DNA from: Eutreptiella sp. 'Long Island Sound 2002'
Taxonomy: Eukaryota > Euglenozoa > Euglenophyceae > Eutreptiales > Eutreptiaceae
Reading direction: 5' to 3'
NCBI GenBank assembly: GCA_964036045.1
Contig: OZ038398.1
Coordinates: forward strand, 24,673,109 to 24,737,108
DNA length: 64,000 nucleotides
The notes beneath the pieces are model-generated. The model was not told the origin of the DNA. It made no database searches and saw only the letters and a list, made by a program, of their open reading frames with translations. Of the stretch, positions 44,454 to 57,606 are shown in pieces. How positions within the stretch are numbered: the stretch's first letter is position 1; every line of letters begins with the position of its first letter. Both the position numbers and the translations under genes were made by a program.

Positions 44454-44778
44454 TGGAGGGAGAAAATGATGAAATCATTTGTCATATTTTATCGGAAAAA
44501 AGCCCATGCCGGGCGAACGAAAATGCTCCTTCTTGGAGCTAAGTGCAATTGTTTCTCGTAATCCTGCAGGCTCGTAGTGGCAAATATTCATAAAAGGGGG
44601 CATTTGGCTGGATTGCGTTGGCACATACCACCAATTTCTAAGTTGGATGTAGGGTGTTGCGTTGCTAATGGTTCCATCTTTTTGTGTAATTGACTCGTGT
44701 GCGCATGAGCACACACTTTTCCGTGCAACTGTATTGGTATTGTTTCACAACAACATCGCAATGTGCAAACAATGCAAG

Positions 44779-45304
44779 CATTTGAATGTGCACTGCACTT
44801 GCTCTACACCTTGAGCCAAGGATTTGAAAATAAAAGCACAAATACAATGACATTTTTGGACATACACAAAGAAAAATCGGCAAAAAGTGCCCATAGTTAG
44901 TACTTTGAGCATTCGAATTTGCAGTGCACTTGCTCTAAACCTTGAGCCAAGGATTTCATAAAAAAATCAGAAATGCAATGATATTATTGGAGGTACACAG
45001 CGAAAAATCGGCAAAAAATACCAATAGTTATTAGTTTGAGCATTTGAATGTGCAGTGTGTTTGCTCGACACGATAAGCCAAATATTTCATAAAAAAAAGT
45101 CACAAATGCAATGATATCATCGGAGGTACACAAAGAAAAATAGCCAAAAACTGCCCATAGCTAATAATTGGGGCATTTGAATGTGCAATGCACTTGCTAT
45201 ACACGTTGAGCCAAAGATTTGATAAGGAATCACAAATGCAATGATATTATTGGACGTACAAAAAAGAAAATCTCCCAAAAGTGCCAATAGTTAGTAATTT
45301 GCGT
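44779..45304. repeat. Tandem repeat, unit about 131 bp, four copies
   Basis: CATTYGAATKTGCA-type starts occur at 44,779, 44,910, 45,041 and 45,174, followed each time by cognate GAGCCAA, ACAAATGCAATGATATTATTGG-like and AAAGAAAAATCGGCAAAAA-like blocks. The copies are diverged, so the array is old. Confidence 0.9.
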
Positions 45305-46956
45305 GGAGGCGCCATGCGCCTTAAGCCGCGCCAACAAAGAGAATTTTGCACCGTAGATATTTCACAGAAGAACATTTCGAACGGGATTGATTTCCGACTT
45401 CATTTTGCACAGTGGCGTGAAATTGAGTACAAAAATTCGCGTGCTTCCACAATTTTTTCCACAAACGAAGTGCTTGCATGATGTGGATCTCAATCCCAAG
45501 CCCCAAGTAGACCTTCTTTCTGATTGCTGTTTAGCCCGTGTCCTCAAATTTTAAAGATAAATTTCTGCCCCTCGGTCTACAAATGGTTCTTCAGTTGGCA
45601 TATTTTAGTGGCAAACATTACTCTGGTGGTTGTGCGGCGACCTTCCATCTAGTAAATTTTGCATTCAATTCCCGGTGACAACTATAATCAGTCTGATGAC
45701 CCAACAGCCCAATGAATAAACTGTTTTTTTATGCACAAACAATGCTACATGAAGACAAATGCACAAAAAGTTCCAATCAAAAAATTGTTTCCGACCATGA
45801 AGTTTGGGCTGCAATGAATGGTCAAAGAACTCCTTGATAAAATATCATTTAAAATTCAAAAATACGCCATAGTTTGGGCTGCAATTTCAATGAACACTTG
45901 AACAACTGTTTGCTTGAGGGTATGTTCTTTGAAATTTAAAAAAAAAAATAGCTGCGCCACAGTAGCAAAAAACTTGGGCCACAAAATGCCACTATTTGCG
46001 TGCCTCCTTCCTATGGCAGTTCTTGCACAACTCCATCAACAAAGAGGCCTCTAACGGACTATTTCTTAGCTGTTTTTGAAGCACCACACCCAGGGCACGG
46101 CGCTTTTCAATGTATCAATGATTCTCAATGAATGGCCCTCCAATATTGTACATGGTTTCAAACACTTTGGGGGTGGTTACAGTCTTTTCTTGCCAGCCAT
46201 CAGTTTTGGGCTGGGAAGCCGAAAACGAAGCACGGCGGGTGGGCAACTGCACGGTGTGTGCAGAGCGTGGACAAATGTGCAGCCGGGAGGTGATCAAAGG
46301 CAAGGGCTTCATACCCATAGAATTGGACCACACCCTATCTATCAAAGGCACAAGCACATCTACAGGCGATGCTGTTCCAAATATTGCATAACTTGATGTT
46401 GTGGCTCACAGAGGCATGGACAAAAGACCGGCAGAGTAGAAGCCAGCGGACAGCAACTGAGAGCAGAAAATCCTGAGATTTCCCCACCAGGTTCTGAAAA
46501 TGATTGCGCTTCTTCTTCGTCCCATGCAATCTCCAACCCAGCTGATCTGCTGCATCTATTTCTGTATCTGTTTCTGCACCTGTTTCTGCCTCCATGTCTG
46601 CGGCAGTGCCAGTGAGCCTGCTGCAAAAAAGACCAAGTAGTGTGTCCCCAGTGCAGGTGCAGATGATGCATCAAAGAAGCACGGTGCCCTAGGTGTGGTG
46701 CCTCAAAAAAAGCCAAGGAAAGAGGCCATCAGATGCCCCTTCGCAACAACAGCCACGGAAGGAGAACCCTAACCAAACCAAGGCAGGGTGGTGACACGAC
46801 GATTTTGTTTTGCACAGCGGCCTGAGAATTGAGCGGGAAATTTCACACACATTTGAAATATGAAATTTCCCCACAACCAAATATTCCTGTTGCAAAATCC
46901 CCCGCCCCCTGTACATCATTTGAACGGAAAAGCAACCAGATTGTCAGCTCCCTGAT
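45305..46956. other. Intergenic, AT-rich, nothing firmly recognised
   Basis: A + frame at 46,128-46,391 contains CTVCAERGQMCSREVIKGKGFIP, which looks protein-like, but no family or gene structure could be supported. The rest shows no feature. Confidence 0.35.
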
Positions 46957-47307
46957 TTGTCTCTTTTTTGTCAATTAGGTTTCTGCTTCTGGCTGGCATT
47001 ACTGGTTAACTTTCTGACCATTTCAAAAATTGAAAAAATGGAAATTGATACAATGCTATGGCCATTACCTTGTGCATATGATTTGCATTGGGGTGTTGCC
47101 AATGGCTTTCTTCTTTTGATATTCAATGGCAACACCATATTCAACAAATCAGCATTCAAAGGATATGAGAATGCAACACCAATCATGCAGACACAGGCAA
47201 TCCATCAAATGAATGCCATCAACTTCACAGTTGAGCAACTTGTAATTACAGCTGCCAGTACAGGTGTTGCACAGCAATCTGGATGCATGGTAACTCGCAA
47301 AACCTGA
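46957..47307 (+). CDS. Possible exon, unrecognised
   Basis: The open frame is preceded by an acceptor-like CAATTAG and reads IEKMEIDTMLWPLPCAYDLHWG, KGYENATPIMQTQAIHQMNA and VEQLVITAASTGVAQQSG. It may belong with the exon at 47,379-47,561. A 25-bp tandem repeat lies between them. No known domain. Confidence 0.3.
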   Translation: MSLFCQLGFCFWLALLVNFLTISKIEKMEIDTMLWPLPCAYDLHWGVANGFLLLIFNGNTIFNKSAFKGYENATPIMQTQAIHQMNAINFTVEQLVITAASTGVAQQSGCMVTRKT

Positions 47308-47363
47308 CCCTACCCTGATACCCTGATACTGACCCTACCCTGATACCCTGATACTGACCCTAC
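47304..47363. repeat. 25-bp tandem repeat, two full copies plus part
   Basis: The unit starts TGACCCTACCCTGATACCC and is repeated twice, followed by a third partial unit, between two candidate exons. Confidence 0.9.
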
Positions 47364-47378
47364 CTCAGTCGTAGGTAA

Positions 47379-47561
47379 CCAGTGAGGGATGAAGATGCCA
47401 ATGCAAACATGCAAAAGAATTCGCATAAAGCTCTAAGGTTATTTGCATCAAATCGAGAGGGAATGAAAAACCTGTTCCTTTCAGCAGAAACCAATCCACT
47501 TGGTGTGGGCATTTGTGGAAATTCACTGCTGGCATTGATCATCATTGATTCCCCAGGCTGA
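47379..47561 (+). CDS. Possible terminal exon, unrecognised
   Basis: The frame runs from after a TAA at 47,376 to a TGA at 47,559-47,561. It reads DEDANANMQKNSHKALRLF, EGMKNLFLSAETNPLG and NSLLALIIIDSPG before the stop. Composition is protein-like but I recognise no family. Confidence 0.3.
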   Translation, partial: PVRDEDANANMQKNSHKALRLFASNREGMKNLFLSAETNPLGVGICGNSLLALIIIDSPG

Positions 47562-49075
47562 GTGGTTCTGCTTGGGGCCAGGCACAGCGAAGCATTTCAA
47601 GCTGCACGGATATCATTCAAGCTGCATGGCACATGCCGTGTGCCCACCCCTCCCCCTCCTCCTCTAGAGAATGCACATGTACAAACCTCTTGCTGGATCA
47701 CCACTCAACATTTTTCTAAGCTTTCGCCTGACCTACATCAAAGAGGATATTGGATTGGTCGTTTACCCTATGTCAGCATACCAATGCATGCCCAGCAAGA
47801 GCTGCTGGATTGCGCCCTCTTGCAAGCACACACATTCATCGCCTGTGGACCAGCACTGAATGGTGCAACAACCACATTGACAAGTAAACAAGGAACTATA
47901 AAGCGGGAGCGAGACGGGGGAAGACCCATGGACCAAGGGCTCTGTCAAGTGCCACATGGACAGACAATACAAGCCACACGTGAGCCAAGACAGATACCAC
48001 TCAATGCATGAGTAGGGGATGGCGTCTGACGCGGAGCTTATATCCGCATCACTCAGCAACGGGATGCAGGAAACGTACGTCTAGGATGAACGTGAGCCAC
48101 ATAACCCACAGCCCATACCCTGTATCCCTTCTCCGTTTCCCCGTTACGCACTGCTTAAATGCGATGCCCATTTACTCCCTTTATATAATGGCATGAGCAT
48201 GGATTGTAATTTGTGAGGGCTTATTGGTGCAGATTCAAGACTGCGACCCTTTGCTGCACAGGTTTCCTCATGCAACAGTGACTGACCTACAGCCCTTGAA
48301 AGAGTCAGAAAAAAAATATCACACTACCCATTAAAAACACACTACACTACCCATTAACGCAAACCAAAATATCAGCACACTGTCAAGAGCAAGCAGCTCC
48401 TTGATAAAGCACCTCACATCCTGGCTCAGGGTCCAATAATGCCTGGAAGACTCGCCATGGGACTTGCTCATCATGTCGGGTCAACGACAGTAGTATTCGG
48501 CATCAGAACTGAGTTTCGTTGGGAGTCATCACCGTGCCATGTACCACTCAGTAACATCCGCTGCTGTCGCACCCGGAACTCACTAGGAACTAGATGTCCC
48601 GTGTGAAATTACCCCGTGGCATCTGGTCACAGACTCAGGGGCGCCCTTCCTGGACAATCCGAGCAAGTCATCCTTGCAAGCAGCCCTCTCACTTATTGGG
48701 ATAGGGAAAACGAAACGGGGGGGAGGTGGGAGAAGGAAATGTGCTGGTGTGCCGCACACTCCCCGCCTCGGCCTTGGCTGCACTGAGTTCCTGGCTCACA
48801 ACACATTTTCACGTACGGGGTCACTGTGACGGCAGCCCTCCATCCATCGCTGACCAAGCGTGCCCTGAACAGCGCAGGAGCAACTACCGACAGGACTCGG
48901 ATCCCTTGTGCACAACTCCTCATGTAAACCCTTTCCGTGCCCGCGCAAGTGCACAGGCCCATGCGTCTGCCACAGCTCCAGCTCCTGCATCGACTTCACC
49001 TGCTGCCTGAAACCTGACGTGTGCGAAATACAAAGCCCGTTGCAATTGCATTCGCCGCGACCCTTAAATCCCCGT
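47562..49075. other. Intergenic or intronic, nothing recognised
   Basis: No gene, repeat or RNA could be supported over this 1.5 kb. Short open frames on both strands overlap and look incidental. Confidence 0.5.
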
Positions 49076-49192
49076 CTAAGCACGGCCTCCCTTCCGCAGT
49101 TTGCGCTGCTCTTTGATCTTCTCTCGCTTGGCCTGCTTCTTGGTGACGGCCGGGTCGACTGGACCGGCTTCTGGTGCTTCAGTGATTTTGCC
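49076..49192 (-). CDS. Last exon of an unrecognised basic protein
   Basis: An acceptor TTTTCAG is followed by an exact 39-codon exon ending in TAG. It encodes GKITEAPEAGPVDPAVTKK and then a Lys/Arg-rich helix ending KLRKGGRA. A candidate preceding exon (around 49,370-49,310, KRAKEPLVPAQLPETPATA) could join in phase 0 through a GTTGAA donor. An acidic segment MKSDEDSGSEEEAIIQKMP near 49,673-49,615 may be the N-terminus. The charge pattern suggests a nucleolar or RNA-associated protein, but that is a guess. Confidence 0.45.
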   Translation of the reverse strand, partial: GKITEAPEAGPVDPAVTKKQAKREKIKEQRKLRKGGRA

Positions 49193-49699
49193 CTGAAAAC
49201 GAAATCCAGCAAAAAAGATTGCGAGCCATTGCTTCAATCCGGCTCAACCGCACAAGCATGCGCCTGAAGGGTGTGAGGGCGTGAGGTTGGAGGAGGGGTT
49301 CAACCCCGGTTGCCGCAGCGGTTGCTGGCGTTTCGGGCAGTTGGGCCGGAACAAGCGGTTCCTTCGCCCTCTTCGTGCTTGTGGAAGGGGGCCCCAGGGA
49401 CCACCAGGCTTGTCTTTGAGCGCGGGGAGCGAGCGGGAGGGAGGGGTGTCTGAAGGGGGACCTCCTCCTCGCGAACCCAACAGAATCAGTGCGCAGTCTT
49501 GCTGGGCTGTGGTTTTTGGTGTGTGCTGTGTTGTGCTGTGCTATGCTATGCAAAGCAGTCAAACACAGACCAAAAGCATGGAAGAGTTGAGAAGAAACTG
49601 ATGCATCAGTGAGACAGTCGGCATCTTCTGGATGATTGCCTCTTCCTCTGACCCACTGTCCTCGTCAGATTTCATTTTTTTGTTCTACCCTCATCCTTC

Positions 49700-51119
49700 C
49701 TCGGAGCCCTCAGACAGCGCTTCTCAAACGGCGCTTCTTGCAGCACAGATCAACTACTGCCTCGTAGTCGTATGGAAGCCCAAGACCCAGATCCCTGGAA
49801 ATCACAAGAAGCTGTCCCAACAGAACCATGGGCAATGTACACCGTGAACAGAGATCTGTTTAAAAAAAAATGGAATGGGGAAGGAGCCAAGAGCAGGAGA
49901 GGGGATTAAGGGGTACACACAGTCGATGAGAAGATTCGGCCCCCCACAATTAAGGGGGACCCCATTTCCATCACTACAAAGGGAACAATGGACAGTAGCC
50001 ACAAAAAAGCCGTCGTAGTTGATACTCTTTTGGCGCCCGAAAAAAAATTGGGGGGGTCAACACACTCGGACTTTCAGACGACTTGGACCGGGAGGAGGTA
50101 GGGGGTAGAAGGTCTGGGGGGAGGGGGGGGAGGGGGCTTCTTTTCCCAATTTTTCGATTGAAAGACAAGGTTGGGGACCACCTGTCCTTTTGCCACCAGA
50201 TTCCCAGTGGCCCCGTGCAAGCTAACATTCGTTGATCGTTTTCCTTCCTGTGCAAGATCCTTGGTTTTGAAAACGGTGCATCCACTGTACCTCACGTCCT
50301 CAAACAGCATTGCTGTGGCCCATCTGCCTTCAATGTAGTCTCTCCATTGTCATTGCCCCACATCTCTCTCATCACACGCATGCATGCATCTTGATGCATC
50401 AATGCCATTTATCACGTCATACCATCCCATCATGATACCATACCATACTCTGGAGGGGCTCATGCACACTGCACACGCCACGCTCGGATTTGCAAAACTT
50501 CAGCCCTTGTGTTGTCCACTACACTCCCATGCCAGTGCCTGCAGGGGGAGTGGACACGTGGACAGGGGGGGGGGGGCTAATTCGGAGATTGGATTGAATT
50601 GATTGAAAAACAGAAAGGGGTGTGGACGGAGGGGGAGGGGGGGGGGGGGGTTGATTCCATAAAGGCTGAGTAACTGCGTCGGCTGGTACTTCCACGTTGA
50701 TGCACTTGTTTGGGTTTTCAGGAGGAAGTTGTCAACCTTGCTTGTCCACAACCGGTGGGGGAAAATAGTGTTGGTACACGGGAGCGGGACAGTTGTACGT
50801 GCTCTGTCTGCCCCTTGGGGCTCGTCCCGTGCCGGCGCCGGCATGCTCTACAGGAAGTGTTTCCCAACGCAATGAAATTTGAGGGTGCCCACCACCACTG
50901 ATATGCAAACTACAGCCAGACGCAGATTCTCCACCCATACCGTGAACGCACTTTCAACAGACATGTGTGCAGTACAGCCAGCACATTCCCCCACCTCCGA
51001 GTGCCATGTATCTGTGCCCTTTATTCCCTGGCCAACTGCACACCACAGGACGCCAACTGCCCTGTGGGGACAGTCACAGTCGACCCCAGTTCGGAGTCAA
51101 CACCAGTTAGGAGTCAACG
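49700..51119. other. Non-coding stretch with homopolymer runs
   Basis: No gene is supported. Long G or C runs occur near 50,045, 50,105-50,130, 50,565-50,575 and 50,630-50,650. Confidence 0.5.
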
Positions 51120-51265
51120 TCAAGGAATAGGTGCCACCTCGTCGTTGGAGGGTTTGCCATTTGTTGTTGGCGAGTTCTTCACACTGACGACGGGCACATT
51201 CTTGCCCATATCAATTACCCGGCATGGCTTGGACGCCACGACGATCTGCTCAGGCGACCCTGCAG
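51120..51265 (-). CDS. Likely last exon of an unrecognised gene
   Basis: After an acceptor CTGTCTGCAG at about 51,265 the frame reads SPEQIVVASKPCRVIDMGK and VPVVSVKNSPTTNG and ends PIP-stop at 51,120. A short possible exon (ESKGPG, with GTAACC donor) lies near 51,375-51,360. Protein-like minus-strand segments lie at about 51,830-51,720 (RSFHARWKAHYSPVSRDSLL) and about 52,281-52,190 (MMAIPSFVRVVSIYLPNR). They may be upstream exons, but splicing could not be resolved. Confidence 0.4.
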
Positions 51266-51570
51266 ACAGAATGCAACGGAGAGCACACAGCTGAAGCAGA
51301 GAATGAGCTTTTGGTCGCGGAAACAGCAAGACAGAAATCCCAACTTGACGAGGTTACCTGGACCCTTGGATTCTGCAAAAATGAAAGTGGCGTTTATTGG
51401 AGCCAATGCAAATGATGGGATTCAAAAGAGGCATCCTGTGCCTTATTGTCGCCGTTCGATCTGACTCCCACAACAACGTCTACAATGGAGAGACTACAGC
51501 CTCAGCTCGGGTGATAATTGAGTTGACCGCATGTACCCCCCCCCCCCCGTGCTCAGGAACCGGCAATGTT

Positions 51571-52115
51571 TGACCGCGGAACCAGGGGGCGGTTCTTGCG
51601 CACATTTGCCCCCCAAAATTTGACCGCGAAACCAGGGGTTGGTTCTTGCGCATGACCGTGGGCAGCCCCGTACCGCGGAAAAAAAAAATCCGGCGCATTG
51701 CGCCAGGGCATGCGCGCCCTCTCCTTTCCCACAGTTTACCACATTGACAAATGAACACCAAAGGAGTGAATCTCGGCTGACTGGGCTGTAGTGTGCCTTC
51801 CAACGTGCATGGAATGATCTAATGTTCAACTGGTTCGGACGTGTTTGTCTGACTTTTGTTTGTTTCCTTGTCAGGGGCTGGTTGCTTCGGGGAAGGGGCC
51901 GAGAGCAGAGGGGAGGGGTTTAAGGGGTATGTGTGCCTGTGACTGACTAATAGGGTCCCCCCTGATGGGGGGACCCGTAGCAACACACATGAAATGTTGT
52001 CCTGCACACCTGAATAGCTGTCCTACGTCCACCAAAACCATGAAAAACCCAATACCGTGGTAAAAAAAATTGGTGCGAGAATTCGACCGCGGAACCGGGG
52101 GGCGGTTCTTGCGCA
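51571..52115. repeat. Three dispersed copies of a 30-bp motif
   Basis: TTGACCGCGGAACCAGGGG followed by a GGTTCTTGCG tail occurs at about 51,570-51,600, 51,620-51,650 and 52,084-52,114. The first two are spaced 50 bp apart. AACC and GGTT within the unit are inverted. C/G homopolymer runs and A runs lie nearby. Confidence 0.75.
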
Positions 52116-52299
52116 AGGCGGTTCCTACGCACGGGGGGGGGGGGTACCATGAGATGCAAGTGCTAGATGTGTTCCTCCCTACTGGTCCCAAGCTTGGTGC
52201 ACACATCACAACAAACTGCTGATGTGTGCGATTGGGCAAATAGATGCTCACCACACGCACAAATGAAGGAATGGCCATCATTTGCTTGGCACACCCCTG

Positions 52300-53700
52300 T
52301 GGGAGCTACTGTTTTTTGGGTTTCCGGTAAGGGATGACACCATGTTGTGCACCTAGGAAACCACTATCTAGCAACATCACAATGAACACAATCGAAAGAG
52401 CTTGACACAGTGTATAGAGGGGTGGAATGTGAAAAAAAAATAGTGAATGGTATGAAAATGAACTGCCTGCCCCATCGGCTGCTTAAATCATTCCCAACGT
52501 GTGCTGCAGGCACGCCGCAAATGCCGCAGGCGTGTGGCCCCCCCTAACAAGAAATGGTGCCGAAATGGTCGATTGAGCCTCTGGTAGGTCAGGGCCCCTC
52601 CAAAATTCTTTTGCTGAGCTTGTCACCACCCCTCCCCCTTCTTTCCAATTGAAATCCTTACGGGACAGCATTGCCCCATTGCGACCATTTTGCCCAACGC
52701 TCCCCCATCCTAAGACCTGACACCCCACAAACTCAACCCTCCTCAAGCCAACATGTAGAAATGGCCCCGTACGTACAATATATTGAGGGGTGTGTTGCAG
52801 GTCGTAGGGATCTGGAAAGGGAGGGGCAGATTCAAAGGTACAACCATCGTGTCCGGCTCCATGGACCGTTCATATTCATCTATGCACTGGTCCACACCAG
52901 GAGGTGCAATGGTGTCTGTGGCATGTGGTAGGTCGTCGTGTGTGTGAGGTATCCTCCATGTGCTGCCTTACTGACACAACTGGCTGATTGATTTCTGGGT
53001 ATTAAGTGGCAGAAAAAAATGTTTGCAAAAAATTTTGTAAAAGACTGGCGCAGACGTGCGCCACATGTTCAACAGTCATTGATGTGGACAATGGTAGCAC
53101 GCTTGACAGCCAGCGATCTCAATCCGAGAAGATATCTTGCTGAACAGCTGGCTGGGCACAGGGCACAATCGAGAACGCTCTGGTGCCCCGCTGCCGTCTC
53201 GCCCTGCGTGTTGACTGAACACAGGAAAGATAAGTGCCACCAGACCAGGACTATTGGTATGGCATCCGCGGTCAACTCAAAAATAGGTGCAGTCGACCGC
53301 ACAATGACAAAGCTGTCGGAATGAAAGTATGCCTGTGATAGGGAAGAAGGAACTATGGAATTTTGGAGGTGGGAAAAGGTTTTGGGGCTGTGTTGAAGAA
53401 AATATGTTGGGGTTCCCCGAACCCCACCCTACTCCCTGCCCTCCTGTCACGGGAGCCACCCCCCCCCCCAGGGGAGGGCGGGGCTGGAAAAGGCGCAAAC
53501 ACCCCCCCCCTTGCCGCAAACCTTCCCCCCCCACCATTTTCACGGACCCTGTCAAGAATACAAGTCCACCCCATCTGCTGCTGGTGTTGAAAGGATAGAT
53601 TTAGGATGTGATGCACTGGCATTTATTCCTGCCAATTGCAAAAAGTGTTGCGTTGTGGATGCTGTAGGTAAACACGGTTGCAACAGAACTGTGCACAACC
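52300..53700. other. Non-coding or unresolved stretch
   Basis: Short frames on both strands give no recognisable family. C runs at about 53,460 and 53,500-53,530 resemble those in the introns further right. Confidence 0.4.
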
Positions 53701-53711
53701 ATCACCCACCT

Positions 53712-54473
<762 letters not shown>

Positions 54474-55699
54474 TGCAGGAACCAACAAGAAAACCACTGA
54501 CCGCGAGCGCAGTGGAGAACGATGTTAGCACCAGGAACACCTCGTCAGGCCAGTGAGCATCAAAACAAGAACAAAGCAGAAAGCATTGTGAATGTCATGA
54601 TGTCAAGGCTAGGCGCCTTTCTGAAGTGAAGTGATAGAGGAGACAGTCGTGATATCGTCCTGGCATAGTGCTGGAGTCATGTACGACAACTACTCTAGGC
54701 ACCCACTGACCATGGGGAGGGGAAACAATCGCATGTTCGCACTACGCAGCAGTCCTTTCATGCCCACGAGATATCCCTGTCGGTATCTTTTGCATTTGCG
54801 CGGAAGAGAGGCGGGGAGAAGGAGTAGGCCTGTATTACCAAACCCATCGGTGTTGACGCCAGAAGCCGGTGGCTGGTAGTGCCTGGCCCCTGGCCTGCAA
54901 GAGACAGGAAAAAGGAAAAACAGGCAGGGAGGACCAGAAGAAACATGGAGCCGGGTGGTTACACACACACACACAATGACTGAACTGGGATGGCTGCTCG
55001 GAGCGGGGGGGGACAGGGGGGTGGCAGGGGGGACAGAGGGGACAGAGGGGTGGGAGGGAGGTGGGCGGCGACAGTCGTCGGAACATTGGTGACCCGGGGG
55101 GGATATTGACTGGCGGTGATAATCCAGCGCATGCCAATCTCCGTCCCAGGCGCCCGAGATTCCCGACACGCGCAAATGAGGTGGCAGAGCCCAGCTGCTG
55201 TATTGGTCCCCCACCCATATTGCCCGGTGGCGGAGCCATTGGAGACAGAGGTGCAGGATGCAGCAGCGGCGTCTTGGGAGGTGGGGTAGGAGGTGGTACA
55301 TGAAGTGGACGGTCTGTGAAAAATCGTGTTGGCTTGCGGACAACCCCCTGGCGATCGCTGAGTGCGCTGCTCTGCGTATCAGCGTCAGCGGCCATCCGGA
55401 CAGGACCGCCACCTGGAGCCAAGCCGCCACCGACAATAACTCCCCCGCCCACGTCACGCACCATCGTTTGCTATTACTGAGGACGCCGGTTAAAAGGCAC
55501 GGGAGGTAAGAGGGGTGGGCCAGGGCAGGGGATAGAAGAGGGGGGCCGAGTTTCAGGAACCAGGATGAATCTAGGGCGCTAGGGTGGGTGTAACAGGACC
55601 CCTGTCCATCGAGGCCACGGACAAGGCAATAACCGAGGGCCTGGGTGGAGTGGTGGTGGCACCGAAAAAGACAAGCATCTGAGTGTTCCGTGGCACAGT

Positions 55700-56039
55700 C
55701 ACAGAGAACACGCAATCCCCAGCATTGGCGTAAAATATTGCAGATTGTCTGAATCAGTTGCACCTGGGGGGAGTCAGGGTAACTGGAGGCTACGAGGATG
55801 TTGTCTCTGAATTGCTGCATCGAGACTCGCCCGTGGCTGTTCTCCCAGTACGGAAAACCCGAGTCGGTGACGCGGAGAGTACCCAAGCGGCGAAAAAGGC
55901 CCCTGTGGATGTAAACGGACCATAGGCTGTGGAGGTCTGCAGCCTGTGCCGAAAAAGAACCCCCCATCGGTATACAGCCATGCCTGCACCAGAGATTTCC
56001 TGCGCTGAGAATGAAGTTGTTGTATTTCATCTCCCACGT
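55700..56039 (-). CDS. Exon of a reverse-transcriptase-like gene (palm motifs)
   Basis: The minus-strand frame reads YNNFILSAGNLWCRHG, then CIPMGGSFSAQAADLHSLW, resembling the RT motif G-x-P-x-G-x-x-x-S, then MQQFRDNILVASSYPDSP. The last sits where RTs have the (Y/F)-x-D-D catalytic motif but reads R-D-N. The segment SGFPYWENSHGRV lies between them. Downstream Cys/His-rich sequence may still be coding, but the frame boundary is unclear. Homology to RTs is by motif order only. Confidence 0.5.
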
Positions 56040-56045
56040 CACAGG

Positions 56046-56343
<298 letters not shown>

Positions 56344-56504
56344 ATGGTGCACACGACAAACAGGCAACGGATCAACACAGCCTCACTGTACTTGGCCTTG
56401 TCAAACCAAAGCAGGTTCGGCCACCGCACTAAGCGCCTTTCGAAAAAAAATGGACGCTGAGAAACACGCACACACACAGACACACACACCACTACAAACA
56501 GATC

Positions 56505-56720
56505 TTATTTGCTGCCCAGGCACCATCCATTCCAGGAGGGCAGGTACAGGCGCACGGGTATCTTAGGGGGCAGCACTGCATCAAGCAAACACTCTATACC
56601 GTGCTCCTCGATATAGGCAAGCATTTCTCGAATATCCTTTCCATGGTTCCCGTGGTGCACCCGCAGGACAGGGATGGCTCGTGTGAACCACAGAGATGCC
56701 AATTCAGGAACACCGTACAC
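56505..56720 (-). CDS. Exon of the RT-like gene (upstream of the palm motifs)
   Basis: The exon starts after TTCTCCAG at 56,720 and reads YGVPELASLWFTRAIPVL, HHGNHGKDIREMLAYIEEHG, LLDAVLPPKIPVRLYLPSWNGW. The frame stops at 56,505, so the true donor must lie slightly upstream. A short candidate exon at about 56,465-56,405 (VRWPNLLWFDKAKY) would follow. Further upstream, 57,112-57,040 (WMEVAMPNTMQQAVIAKFAG) is a phase-clean exon between TATCTCAG and a GTTTGT donor, and probably belongs to the same gene. Confidence 0.45.
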   Translation of the reverse strand: MYGVPELASLWFTRAIPVLRVHHGNHGKDIREMLAYIEEHGIECLLDAVLPPKIPVRLYLPSWNGWCLGSK

Positions 56721-57039
56721 CTGGAGAAGGAAAGAGACCGGGCTGACCGTGTGCATGTGGACGTACACGGCCTGTGGAGAGCCCATGAACACAGTGCCTC
56801 ACGGACTGTGCTTCCAGAACGCTGTACCCCAAGAACACTGTGCCCCAGGACAGGGCTGCCCTCAACGAAATTCTCGTTCATGTACGCCTGACCAAACTCC
56901 GAGCCGTTTTAGCAACACCTTCAACCAACCTTCGGGCACCCGCACCCTCCTGTACGCCTTGTCGAAGCTACAGTCCCACCCACAGGGAACACGCCTCGAC
57001 AAAGGGGAGGAGAGGGCGAGGGATTAACCAGGCACAAAC

Positions 57040-57112
57040 CTCAGCAGTCTGGCCGGCAAACTTGGCGATCACTGCTTGTTGCATGGTATTGGGCATTGCA
57101 ACTTCCATCCAC
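57040..57112 (-). CDS. Candidate exon, probably of the RT-like gene
   Basis: Acceptor TATCTCAG and donor GAG|GTTTGT bracket a 73-nt open segment encoding WMEVAMPNTMQQAVIAKFAG. Between it and 56,720 an FDKAYRRVRVPEGWLK reading (about 56,968-56,920) resembles RT motif A, but the splice phases do not agree cleanly. I leave that segment open. Confidence 0.35.
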
Positions 57113-57571
57113 CTGAGATATAATTGGTGGTGAGAGTAGAAAGGGGGCGGGGGGGGGGGCGGGTCCGACACAGGGGTTGGGGGTACAGGCAGTTTGTTGC
57201 TGGCTGCGAATTGCGGGGTTAGCCGTTGCTACCAGTTTCTGAAAGCGACGGTTTTTTCTGCTGACCAGCACCCCCTTCTTTTCCCTTGGTTGGTTGTGCC
57301 AACGGAGCCCCCGGACTGTCTGTTCACAGCTCCGTGCGAGGAGGGCAACGGCCCTCGCCATTGGCCAGGTGCGTCCAGGGGGGACACCCCAGTCCGGCGG
57401 TGGGGGAACCTTCCCCAACGGCAGCTAGGGTGTCCACTTGCGGGGTCACTTCCCCGACCGGGGGGGGGGGGGGTCCCCTCATTTTTTCGTTTGCAGTGGC
57501 AAGTCGCCGTTGATGCCTCCAACTCGCGTGGGTTGGAGGCACAGTTGCGCGAGTCCACGCTTGCTGTTGGC

Positions 57572-57606
57572 CCAGGTGCTCAGCCACTGAGTGGCTGAGC
57601 ACCTGG
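57572..57606. repeat. Near-perfect 35-bp palindrome
   Basis: Seventeen-base arms starting CCAGGTGCTCAG pair perfectly around a single central base. It could extrude as a cruciform or, in RNA, form a very stable hairpin. It lies in the interval between the RT-like gene and the SET-domain gene. Confidence 0.95.

Noticed and set aside
56920-56968. RT motif A (FDKAYRRV) as a confirmed exon
   Set aside because: The reading resembles RT motif A, but splice phases with the flanking exons disagree, so it is not called as coding.
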